Assembly: GCA_900540475.1 (NCBI GenBank)
Contig: UQGG01000004.1
Location: 205,146-269,145, forward strand
Length of the DNA stretch: 64,000 nucleotides
Direction of reading: 5' to 3'
Source: an uncultured Robinsoniella sp.
Lineage (GTDB): Bacteria > Bacillota > Clostridia > Lachnospirales > Lachnospiraceae
Position 1 is the first letter of the stretch. Each line of letters starts with the position of its first letter. The translations under genes and the position numbers were made by a program. Below, one piece after another: positions 56,426-63,044 of this stretch. The notes below the pieces were generated by a model that ran no database searches, had not been told where the DNA came from, and saw nothing but the letters and a program-made list of their open reading frames with translations.

Positions 56426-58161
56426 AATTCCACTATCATTTATTTTATGGTGTAAAACGCCAGCTGTTTTTATTTTCTTCCGCAATCATTTTAATTCTGC
56501 TGACTATAATCGGAATTGTTTTTGGCAGTACCACCAGCAAGACACTTTACGATCTTGCCATAACAAACCATGCCCAATCCACCAGACAGATGCTGAACGA
56601 TTTCCAGAAAGGGGTTACTTCTCTCACCAACCTGACCCAGAATTATCTGATCAGTCCCTATATTCAGGAATCCCTCACTTCTTCCGTTTTAACCTATCAG
56701 ACGGAAAAATACCTGATCAGCAGCCTTAATTATCCAAATAATAACTATCTGGATTATTGTTTTTACATAAATAATGACAGCACCGTTTATACCTCTTCCG
56801 ACCTGGCACAGCAGACGCTTAAAAACACCGGTCTGATAGACCGTTTTTACCGATTTGTTGAAACAACCTATTCCAGACCACTGCTGTATTCCGATAAAGA
56901 GTCAAAGTCAGATACTGATTCCCTTTATATGATCCGGCAATTACGCCACTTATCCATAAACTGTGCCCCCGGGCTCCTCGTTGTACATCTGGGTCCCAAT
57001 TTTTACAGCAATATTTTTACCAACATCGACATTCAAAATAAATGCAGCTATTTTCTGCTGGACTCTGACTTTGCGCCCGCTTACGCACGAAATGCAGATT
57101 CCATTCCCGCAGAAGCACTGAATTGCCTGAAAGAAAACTACATTGGTTCCTCCCAGTCACCTTATTTTTATGAAGATACCGCATATTTTGCGGAGAAAGA
57201 TGATGCCACCGGATTTATCATCCTATCCTGTGTTCCGAAAAAAGTAATGCTGGCATCCTCCAATACTTTTTTCAAGACGATATTGCTTGTTCTTCTTTTT
57301 GCTATCGGCTTATCTATCCCTTTAATATTGCTGATGTCTTCACATTTTACCAGACCGATTCGCCTGATGGCCAATAACATGAAAAGTTTCACCGCAGACA
57401 GCCTGGGGCAGCCGCTTTCGATCCATACCAACACCGAGCTGGACACCATATCATCGGGTTACAACCAGATGCTGGAGAATATTTTGCATTTATTACAAAC
57501 CGTAGAAAAGAATCAGGCTCAGCTGCGTGCAAACGAGTACAATCTCCTCCTGCACCAGATCAACCCACATTTTCTCTACAACACCCTTGATAACATCCAT
57601 ATGCTCGCCCGGATGAACGGCGATGATAAAACCGTAAGACTGATCTGTGATCTGTCCAGCTACCTTCGCATCAGCCTCAGCAAAGGCCACGAAACAATAA
57701 CCGTATCTGACGAATTGGAACATATCCAAAGTTATATGTCCATTGAGCAGATCCGAACCGATAACCTGTTTTCCTACTCCATCGATGCCGATCCTCACAC
57801 CTTTCAATATCAGATACCCAAGCTGGTTATCCAGCCCATCGTGGAAAATTCCATAAAATACGGTTTTTCCCAGTTCCATTGCGAAGGGCAGATTCATATT
57901 TCCGTAAAAGAACATGATTCCTGGCTGGTTCTGGCAGTTCATAATAACGGATTGTCCATAGCACCGGAAATCATGCAGACCTTGAATCAAATGCCCTTTC
58001 AGCCTTTGGAAACAATCACGGATACATTTCCATCCATGCCGGGAGGCTATGGCATCGCCAATGTCATCTGCCGGCTGAAGCTTCGTTATGGTACAGCATT
58101 TTCTATTGTATATGAATCTCAGAACGGCACTACGTGTACCATAGCGCTTCCATTGGGATAA
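56422..58161 (+). CDS. YesM-type sensor histidine kinase
   Basis: I choose ATG 56422, 8 bases after AAAGGA and overlapping the regulator stop; ATG 56416 is too close to the ribosome site. The 579-residue protein has a membrane segment at the start, an extracellular sensor of about 240 residues and a second membrane segment (TILLVLLFAIGLSIPLILLM). A HAMP linker, the His_kinase motif HQINPHFLYNTLDNIHML and a C-terminal ATPase (VIQPIVENSIKYGF, GGYGIANVICRLKLRYG) follow. Sensor and regulator form a two-gene unit. The stimulus is probably an oligosaccharide or the loaded binding protein. Confidence 0.92.
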   Translation: MKFHYHLFYGVKRQLFLFSSAIILILLTIIGIVFGSTTSKTLYDLAITNHAQSTRQMLNDFQKGVTSLTNLTQNYLISPYIQESLTSSVLTYQTEKYLISSLNYPNNNYLDYCFYINNDSTVYTSSDLAQQTLKNTGLIDRFYRFVETTYSRPLLYSDKESKSDTDSLYMIRQLRHLSINCAPGLLVVHLGPNFYSNIFTNIDIQNKCSYFLLDSDFAPAYARNADSIPAEALNCLKENYIGSSQSPYFYEDTAYFAEKDDATGFIILSCVPKKVMLASSNTFFKTILLVLLFAIGLSIPLILLMSSHFTRPIRLMANNMKSFTADSLGQPLSIHTNTELDTISSGYNQMLENILHLLQTVEKNQAQLRANEYNLLLHQINPHFLYNTLDNIHMLARMNGDDKTVRLICDLSSYLRISLSKGHETITVSDELEHIQSYMSIEQIRTDNLFSYSIDADPHTFQYQIPKLVIQPIVENSIKYGFSQFHCEGQIHISVKEHDSWLVLAVHNNGLSIAPEIMQTLNQMPFQPLETITDTFPSMPGGYGIANVICRLKLRYGTAFSIVYESQNGTTCTIALPLG

Positions 58162-58216
58162 TGACACTTAACCCGTGTTCGGCTTTCCAATTAATTATTT
58201 AGTGAGATATTATCCA

Positions 58217-58343
58217 TTGACACATTCAGATTCGTCTGCTAATATAATATTAACAAAAGGTGCTGCCGATAGACGGTCAGCCCTGGTTAGTTTATTTTTT
58301 TAAAAGTAACCGCAACCTTTGGCATTGGGCGGTTACTTTTTTG
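58217..58343 (+). ncRNA. Small RNA with its own promoter and terminator (orphan type I antitoxin-like)
   Basis: A strong promoter (TTGACA 58217-58222, 17-base spacer, TAATAT 58240-58245) drives an RNA from about 58252 that ends at a terminator (AGTAACCGC/GCGGTTACT then TTTTTT, to 58343). The RNA of about 90 bases contains GGTGCTGCCGATAGACGG and CAGCCCTGGTTAG. From memory this resembles the antisense RNAs that overlap the 3' ends of small holin-like toxin genes in Clostridia. I find no toxin ORF on the opposite strand, so it would be an orphan. The family assignment is unverified. Confidence 0.6.
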
Positions 58344-58391
58344 TGTAGTTTATGTACGCCAGTAAGATTGTTACGGCACCTGTACTTAAGC

Positions 58392-58431
58392 AAAAACAGC
58401 GGAAACGCCTGTATTTAAAGGCTTTTCCGCT
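58392..58431 (-). terminator. Terminator beyond the tRNA-Lys remnant
   Basis: On the minus strand AGCGGAAAAGCC/GGCGTTTCCGCT is followed by GTTTTTG. It lies 13 bases beyond the 3' end of the tRNA piece, as expected for the original tRNA-Lys terminator left on the chromosomal side. Confidence 0.82.
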
Positions 58432-58443
58432 ATTCTAAAGTAG

Positions 58444-58491
58444 TGAGACATCGGGGATTCGAACCCCGGACAACTTGATTAAAAGTCAAGT
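58444..58491 (-). other. Displaced 3' part of a tRNA-Lys gene: prophage attachment site
   Basis: On the minus strand the anticodon arm ACTTGACTTTTAATCAAGT (anticodon TTT) is followed by the variable region, a perfect T arm (CGGGG-TTCGAAT-CCCCG), the 3' acceptor strand ATGTCTC and discriminator A. The 5' half (acceptor strand GAGACAT and D arm) is missing; unrelated sequence replaces it at 58492. A tRNA cut at the anticodon loop with phage genes on one side is the classical product of integration into the 3' end of a tRNA gene. The intact tRNA-Lys should lie at the other, right-hand end. Confidence 0.88.
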
Positions 58492-58746
58492 CTTTTGTTG
58501 CATCCCGTCCCTGTAAAATACACATTCCCGTAAGCAATTAAGACATTTAGTAAGACATTTGATTTGTATTGTAACATGTAAACTCTTATAATACAATCTA
58601 AGTTTCTTCCTATATAATGGCGGCTACAAAAAGTTAATTGAGATAAAAATAGGTCTATGCCCCAGATATAGAAAATATTTACAGTATAAAATCTTTTTCC
58701 ATAATGTTAAAATTAATCTATTAAAACATAAGGAGAATGTAAATAT
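58492..58746. other. Non-coding stretch at the left end of the prophage
   Basis: About 250 AT-rich bases with no ORF of note. Only the ribosome site of the next gene (AAGGAG at about 58730) is recognisable. Confidence 0.6.
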
Positions 58747-59058
58747 ATGCCTTTTGGAAATGGTAAATCTTATAACAGACCTGCAGATGCCGGAGAGTTA
58801 AAAGGAATACTTAAAGACGTTGCTGTAGAATGCTATTTTATGCCGGGCGGGAAAATGGAACCAGTTTTTTTTAAGACAGAATTGCATAACGGAGAAATCG
58901 GTTCTTTTAAGATCCTAAAAATAAGGAAGAGAGACAATAAACAATATAATGGAAAAATTACCGCTGAATTCCTCTGTAGCATCCAGGATCACGGCGGATA
59001 CCATGACGTTAAATTAATATTTTTCCCAATGGAATGTTTATGGAAAATTGTTATGTAA
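58747..59058 (+). CDS. Hypothetical prophage accessory protein, 103 residues
   Basis: A good ribosome site (AAGGAGAA) precedes the ATG, and an intrinsic terminator follows the stop directly, so this is a real single-gene transcript. The product (MPFGNGKSYNRPADAGELKG...) is soluble and mixed alpha/beta in character, with no signal peptide, membrane segment or known motif. The segment HGGYHDVKLIFFP is the most distinctive. It lies in the accessory region between the attachment site and the lysis genes, on the strand opposite to the late genes, where phages often carry lysogenic-conversion genes. Function unknown. Confidence 0.7.
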   Translation: MPFGNGKSYNRPADAGELKGILKDVAVECYFMPGGKMEPVFFKTELHNGEIGSFKILKIRKRDNKQYNGKITAEFLCSIQDHGGYHDVKLIFFPMECLWKIVM

Positions 59059-59083
59059 CCCCGGAATAGTCCGGGGTTTTCTT
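59057..59083 (+). terminator. Terminator of the 103-residue hypothetical gene
   Basis: CCCCGGA-ATAG-TCCGGGG is followed by TTTTCTT. Confidence 0.88.
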
Positions 59084-59223
59084 ATTCTCCTACTTCTTCC
59101 GGATAAATGTCCAGCACGCACCTGATCCGAATTAGGACTATACCTGTTTCCATTTTTACGTTGATTAATTATATAGGAAGGTTTATAATTAATAAATATT
59201 ACTATATAAAGGGGAATGGGTAA

Positions 59224-59442
59224 ATGATTAATCCGTGGAAATTAAAAAAACAACTAATTAAGACAGAGATATGCAGAAATTGTTTCAACAAAAAATATGG
59301 AATTATCTTACAAAAAGAAGACTTTTTATATACCTATTACGCAACGAAATGTTGTGAATGTGATGGGCTTAAACATACAGTGAAAGGCTTTACAGCAAAA
59401 GGTACGATACAGATAATGCGTTGTAAGAAAATATCCGTTTAA
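59224..59442 (+). CDS. Small zinc-ribbon-like prophage protein
   Basis: The 72-residue ORF has an AAAGGGGAA ribosome site and encodes two CxxC knuckles: CRNC (17-20) and CCEC (Cys43 and Cys46), separated by 22 residues, the spacing of a small zinc ribbon. The rest is basic. It is probably a DNA- or RNA-binding or structural mini-protein of the prophage. Low GC and the isolated position suit an accessory gene. No family is recognised. Confidence 0.68.
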   Translation: MINPWKLKKQLIKTEICRNCFNKKYGIILQKEDFLYTYYATKCCECDGLKHTVKGFTAKGTIQIMRCKKISV

Positions 59443-59682
59443 ACAACTTATATTTAGGTGCCTAAACGAACCATTGTAACTATTGACATGCGTACTGTCA
59501 ATCAGTGTAAATGTTAACAATTATGAACATTTAAGCAAAAGCATTGATTTTTTTTACATTTTGGTTATAATAAAGATACAAAGACCATATTCTTAATTAG
59601 CTTAAATGTAATAATATTTTGGTTTTTGCTTATAATACGTGGAATTTCGCCCGTAAATTTTAAAAAAGAGGGGTGATCGTTT
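59443..59682. other. Short AT-rich intergenic region
   Basis: 240 bases without a convincing ORF. TTTACATTTTGGTTATAATAAAG at about 59550-59575 contains a good TATAAT-like -10 with TG-rich context that may drive the 55-residue/GNAT pair. Only the -10 (TTATAAT, about 59563-59570) is convincing. Confidence 0.5.
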
Positions 59683-59850
59683 ATGGCAACATCAACATTC
59701 GGAAAACAGTTTTCAGTTAGTCCGGAAAAAGCAAGTGATTTCGTAAAAGAAATGACTAAGGCAGTGGCTCCCACACTGAGGAAAAAATTTCATTCCAACT
59801 TGAAGCACGAAAAGGATTTGAAGGAATACCTTCAAAGAGTTTTAAAATAG
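59683..59850 (+). CDS. 55-residue protein, candidate antitoxin partner of the GNAT protein
   Basis: The ORF has an AGAGGGG ribosome site. The product begins MATSTFGKQFSVSPEKASDF and ends KDLKEYLQRVLK. It is rich in charged residues with two predicted helices, and the N-terminal FGKQFSVSPEKA could be a ribbon or strand. It ends 5 bases before the GNAT gene, whose start immediately follows a stop codon, so the two are co-translated. Size and order (small protein first, GNAT second) fit a type II toxin-antitoxin layout, but the sequence matches no antitoxin family I know. Confidence 0.65.
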   Translation: MATSTFGKQFSVSPEKASDFVKEMTKAVAPTLRKKFHSNLKHEKDLKEYLQRVLK

Positions 59851-59855
59851 CTTAA

Positions 59856-60455
59856 TTGATAGATTATGTAATTATACCATTGGGAGAAATTTTAGGTAAA
59901 GAATACGTTAAAGAAAAGTTGGAAAGTGCATTTAAAAAGTTCTCTTGTCAACGTGAACGTGATTTAGAGGACTTTTTAATGCAAAAATCCATAGCATATG
60001 AAAAGACTAACTATGGAAAAACGTATTTATTTATTGATGAAAATAAATTAGTAAACAATAATGAGTTTATCGTTCTTGCGTATTTTACCATTGCTCAGAA
60101 TTCTTTAGATATATCAACTATGTCAAAGAAGAAAAAGCGTAAGATACTAGGTGAATATCCCGGAAGAGACAGTTTGAGTTCAATACCAACTTACTTGATA
60201 GGGCAACTTGGAAGATGTGATAACTGTTCGAGTTTAGATTTAAGTGGACAGCAAATACTGGATGAGTGTTACCACGCAATTAGTTTGGCAGCAAGAATCG
60301 TTGGCGGAAACATGTTAATACTGGAATGTAGAGAACACATGTTTGAAAAATTTTACCAACCACAAGGATTTAAAAAATTGTATGATGAATTAAATGAAGA
60401 AAGTTTATTCACTCTTTTTAAAAAAATCAATTTTGAAGAATATTGGAATACATAA
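59856..60455 (+). CDS. GNAT-fold acetyltransferase of the prophage (candidate toxin)
   Basis: The 199-residue product starts at TTG 59856 (an in-frame TAA lies directly upstream; no strong ribosome site, so coupling to the 55-residue gene is likely). It shows the N-terminal DLEDFLMQKSIAYEK and the Y-L-F-I-D strand, the beta-4/beta-5 segment IPTYLIGQLGRCD, GQQILDECYHAISLA (acetyl-CoA loop and helix), MLILECREHM and FYQPQGFKKL at the end. This is the GNAT fold. GNAT toxins acetylate aminoacyl-tRNAs; other GNATs act on antibiotics or proteins. No membrane segment. Toxin function is inference from the operon layout. Confidence 0.75.
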   Translation: MIDYVIIPLGEILGKEYVKEKLESAFKKFSCQRERDLEDFLMQKSIAYEKTNYGKTYLFIDENKLVNNNEFIVLAYFTIAQNSLDISTMSKKKKRKILGEYPGRDSLSSIPTYLIGQLGRCDNCSSLDLSGQQILDECYHAISLAARIVGGNMLILECREHMFEKFYQPQGFKKLYDELNEESLFTLFKKINFEEYWNT

Positions 60456-60479
60456 AAAATAATATTTACCTTAGAAACT

Positions 60480-60512
60480 CTAGCCCCGGGGAATGAACCC
60501 AAGGGCTATTTT
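60480..60512 (+). terminator. Terminator after the GNAT gene
   Basis: TAGCCC (60481-60486) pairs with GGGCTA (60503-60508), with CGGG/ACCC support in the loop, and TTTT follows. It separates plus-strand accessory genes from the minus-strand lysis genes. Confidence 0.6.
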
Positions 60513-60529
60513 AGTGTACATAATTTTCT

Positions 60530-62110
60530 TTATGCCTTTTCTATATACTGTCCTGCAATAAACCCAGAATATTTCTTATCTATTAAAATCTGGTACCAGC
60601 CGGATTCCTTGTTAATAACATCTACCAAATTCCCTTTATTAAGCTTCGGATATCCCACAATATTTCCGTAGTTTTCGTCTGGTCCTTTGCGGACGTTTAC
60701 GCCGTTTCCTGTGCACCTCCCAACCCACACGGATTCTTCTGTGTCTTTTACAATGGCATCGAAGCCGGCACCCTTAATTTGCCTTACCAGCATGTCTGCG
60801 TTCTTCTTATTAGAGAATACACCACACTGCACCTTATACTGCCCTGCTTCTTCCTTTACAATAGCATCATATCCCTTACTTTTAAGTGCCGTTACCTGCT
60901 TTTTTGCATTAGCTTTATTGCTGTAACTGCCAGCCTGTACTTTATAAGTACCGGTTCGATCCGGCTGTGGCGCTGGTGTCGGTTTGGGCGGTTCTTCCTT
61001 CGTTCCGGTAATAGCCTCCAGGATATTTAAAATCTTGCTACCATATCCGCTGCCGGCAGCCCAGCCTTTGCCTTTTGGATTCTCCTGGATACCCAGCCAC
61101 TCCACAAATTCAGCGCAGCCTCTTTCTATGTACTGGAACCGTGGATCTACACATTCTTTGCTTAAAGGATCTGTGCAGGCATAAGCTTTAAGGTGTTGGA
61201 TCTGTGCCCGGATACCGGTCTTTGTGTTGGGAAAAGAATTGCCCTTCATACCGTTTGCTGTAACCCCCATCCCGCAGAAATTGTTCTGATCCAGGGTTAC
61301 TGCACTATCCTTAAATGTAAAATTTCCGGTTTCCAGGCAGCTTTGTGCAAATGCTATATCTCCGCGGATTCCCTCAGCCTTGCCCTCCTGGATGTACTGC
61401 GAGACCATATCCAGGACGGATTGTGCCACGCTGGGGTTTTTGGATCGGACATACTTCTGCATCTGCTCCGCTGTAGCTGTAGCTTTACCGGTAATCTTTG
61501 TGCCGGTTGCTGCCGTATTTGTGCCTGATAATTGCTTTTTTATATCATTCCTGAACTGATCCATGCTGATCCCAAAATGATTCCATAAATGTTCTACATC
61601 TGCATGATTGGTAGCGATACCTCTCTTATATCCTTCTGAATGGCTTAGAATTACACCATCTTTTAATGGGTCCCATCTATAACCTTTGCAGAGGTACGCA
61701 AAATATTCTACCGCTACTTTATAGGTTTCCAGGACGTGTGCCTTTGTGTTGATTCCGTCTCTTTCTTCTTTCCAACTTGCACCACCAGTATACTTTATGC
61801 TTTCTGGTTCGCACATTTCTATCCCAATATACATATCGTTGCTATTTCCCGCATTCCCGCTTCCAGCGTGCCAATTCCTAATAGCTGTTCTTTCGCCAAA
61901 ATTAATTGGAAGTAGCTGCATTACTAATCCGTCCCGCTGTATAACTGCATGTACTCCAGCTTCTGCATCAGTTCTGTTTTCTCCAGCCCTGATGTTTTCC
62001 GCCTTTTCGCATGGGCACCCAATAGAATGTAGAAATGCTCCTTTGGGCTTAATCCAGGTTCCTCTCGTGTAGCATGGGTTTTGTGTTATATATCTTTGTA
62101 CAATATTCAT
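60530..62110 (-). CDS. Prophage endolysin: amidase, glucosaminidase, SPOR and SH3 domains
   Basis: The 526-residue protein has no signal peptide, as usual for holin-dependent endolysins. Domains in order are an Amidase_2-type N-acetylmuramoyl-L-alanine amidase (about 10-195; GAFLHSIGC, NWHAGSGNAG, SHSEGYKRGIATNHADVEHL) and a glucosaminidase domain (about 215-370; AFAQSCLETGNF with the catalytic Glu, NNFCGMGVTANG). A SPOR domain (about 388-460; YKVQAGSYSNKANAKKQV) and a C-terminal bacterial SH3 domain (about 465-526; GVNVRKGPDENYGNIVGYPK) end it. It cuts both peptide and glycan bonds of the wall. It is the last late gene before the attachment site. Confidence 0.93.
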   Translation of the reverse strand: MNIVQRYITQNPCYTRGTWIKPKGAFLHSIGCPCEKAENIRAGENRTDAEAGVHAVIQRDGLVMQLLPINFGERTAIRNWHAGSGNAGNSNDMYIGIEMCEPESIKYTGGASWKEERDGINTKAHVLETYKVAVEYFAYLCKGYRWDPLKDGVILSHSEGYKRGIATNHADVEHLWNHFGISMDQFRNDIKKQLSGTNTAATGTKITGKATATAEQMQKYVRSKNPSVAQSVLDMVSQYIQEGKAEGIRGDIAFAQSCLETGNFTFKDSAVTLDQNNFCGMGVTANGMKGNSFPNTKTGIRAQIQHLKAYACTDPLSKECVDPRFQYIERGCAEFVEWLGIQENPKGKGWAAGSGYGSKILNILEAITGTKEEPPKPTPAPQPDRTGTYKVQAGSYSNKANAKKQVTALKSKGYDAIVKEEAGQYKVQCGVFSNKKNADMLVRQIKGAGFDAIVKDTEESVWVGRCTGNGVNVRKGPDENYGNIVGYPKLNKGNLVDVINKESGWYQILIDKKYSGFIAGQYIEKA

Positions 62111-62148
62111 TTATTTTACCTATCCTTTCCAAAAGTAAAGAGAGCGAT

Positions 62149-62613
62149 TTACTCGCCCTCTGATTTATTATCCGTGTCAATTTTACCTTTCATCTCTGCC
62201 TGGTCTTTTATATAAGAAACTACCGGTAACAAGAAAGGCGGCAGCTTTACACCAATGTCTGAGATATTTTCTAATATACTTAGTAATTCATTGCAGATCA
62301 GCCAGATCGCTACAATGCAGGCAACTAAAAAAGTAAAGGGTAGTGCAATACCGATTGTCTCCGCCGAATACTTTAGAAGCTGGTCTACGATAGCGCCTAC
62401 AACCACCAAGAGCCACATGCAGACCTTTTTCATTATACCTTTGATACTTTTATATGACTTAACCTTTTCCCCTCTGTTTTGGCTCGCCATAAGCCCTGTT
62501 ACGTAGTCAATTACATTTGTTCCTACCAGAAGCATTACCGGTATAAATAATACCCCCAGTAAGCTGGATAGCATTCCTATAAGTGCCGTAAACATTACTT
62601 TTATTTTTTCCAT
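62149..62613 (-). CDS. Phage holin (Cph1/Holin_4-like)
   Basis: The 154-residue protein has four or so hydrophobic segments: VMFTALIGMLSSLLGVLFIP, VMLLVGTNVIDYVTG, CMWLLVVVGAIVDQLL and ALPFTFLVACIVAIWLICNE. The DYVTGLMASQNRGEKVKSYK motif is characteristic of this holin family, and the tail is charged. It would form membrane lesions that release the endolysin encoded 38 bases downstream. The GAAGGAAG ribosome site supports the start. Confidence 0.93.
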   Translation of the reverse strand: MEKIKVMFTALIGMLSSLLGVLFIPVMLLVGTNVIDYVTGLMASQNRGEKVKSYKSIKGIMKKVCMWLLVVVGAIVDQLLKYSAETIGIALPFTFLVACIVAIWLICNELLSILENISDIGVKLPPFLLPVVSYIKDQAEMKGKIDTDNKSEGE

Positions 62614-62654
62614 ATAACTTCCTTCTTTCCGCTGCTGTTCACAGCATTTTCATC

Positions 62655-62680
62655 AAAAAAAAAGACCAGTCAAGGTCTTT
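62655..62680 (-). terminator. Terminator overlapping the end of the 121-residue phage gene
   Basis: AAAGACCTTGACTGGTCTTT folds into a 7-base stem followed on the minus strand by nine T. The stop codon of the gene at 62670 lies in the loop. It probably lowers read-through from the tail genes into holin and lysin. Confidence 0.8.
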
Positions 62681-63035
62681 CCCTAATATCATTTAGTTCT
62701 TCTTCTGTAAGCGCTGACAAAATCTCTTCTTCTATTTTGCGCTGTTCCTCTGCCAGTTGCCCTGCATATGCTTCTATATGTGGTTGCAGCATGTCAAGCA
62801 GTCTGCCTCCAAGCTCCGACCGAGTCTGCGTGATTAAAGCCTCCTTTAGACCTTCTATGTCTACTTCTACCGGATCTGGAGGTGGTTTCGGAATGTCTAT
62901 TTCCACATAATTGTCCGGGCTGTCCCCCTTACCAAGGATCAGCATGGCGCTCCCTTCCTCCATGCCTTCCTTGATTAAAAGTTTACCTTCTTCAGCATAC
63001 ACAATTGCATATGCCTGCTTTTTTTCTATTTTCAT
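62670..63035 (-). CDS. Small phage late protein, coiled-coil C-terminus
   Basis: The 121-residue product has an AGGAGG-like ribosome site. It begins MKIEKKQAYAIVYAEEGKLL, has a Pro-rich linker (IPKPPPDPVEVD, about 50-62) and ends in an acidic coiled coil (QLAEEQRKIEEEILSALTEE). It lies 9 bases after the repeat protein and before the holin, the position of small tail-fibre-associated or chaperone-like proteins in Firmicute phages. No family is recognised with confidence. Confidence 0.7.
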   Translation of the reverse strand: MKIEKKQAYAIVYAEEGKLLIKEGMEEGSAMLILGKGDSPDNYVEIDIPKPPPDPVEVDIEGLKEALITQTRSELGGRLLDMLQPHIEAYAGQLAEEQRKIEEEILSALTEEELNDIRERP

Positions 63036-63044
63036 ATGCGCCTC

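Noticed and set aside
58441..58513. Complete tRNA-Lys gene
   Set aside because: The D arm and 5' acceptor strand are absent; only the part from the anticodon arm to the 3' end is present.
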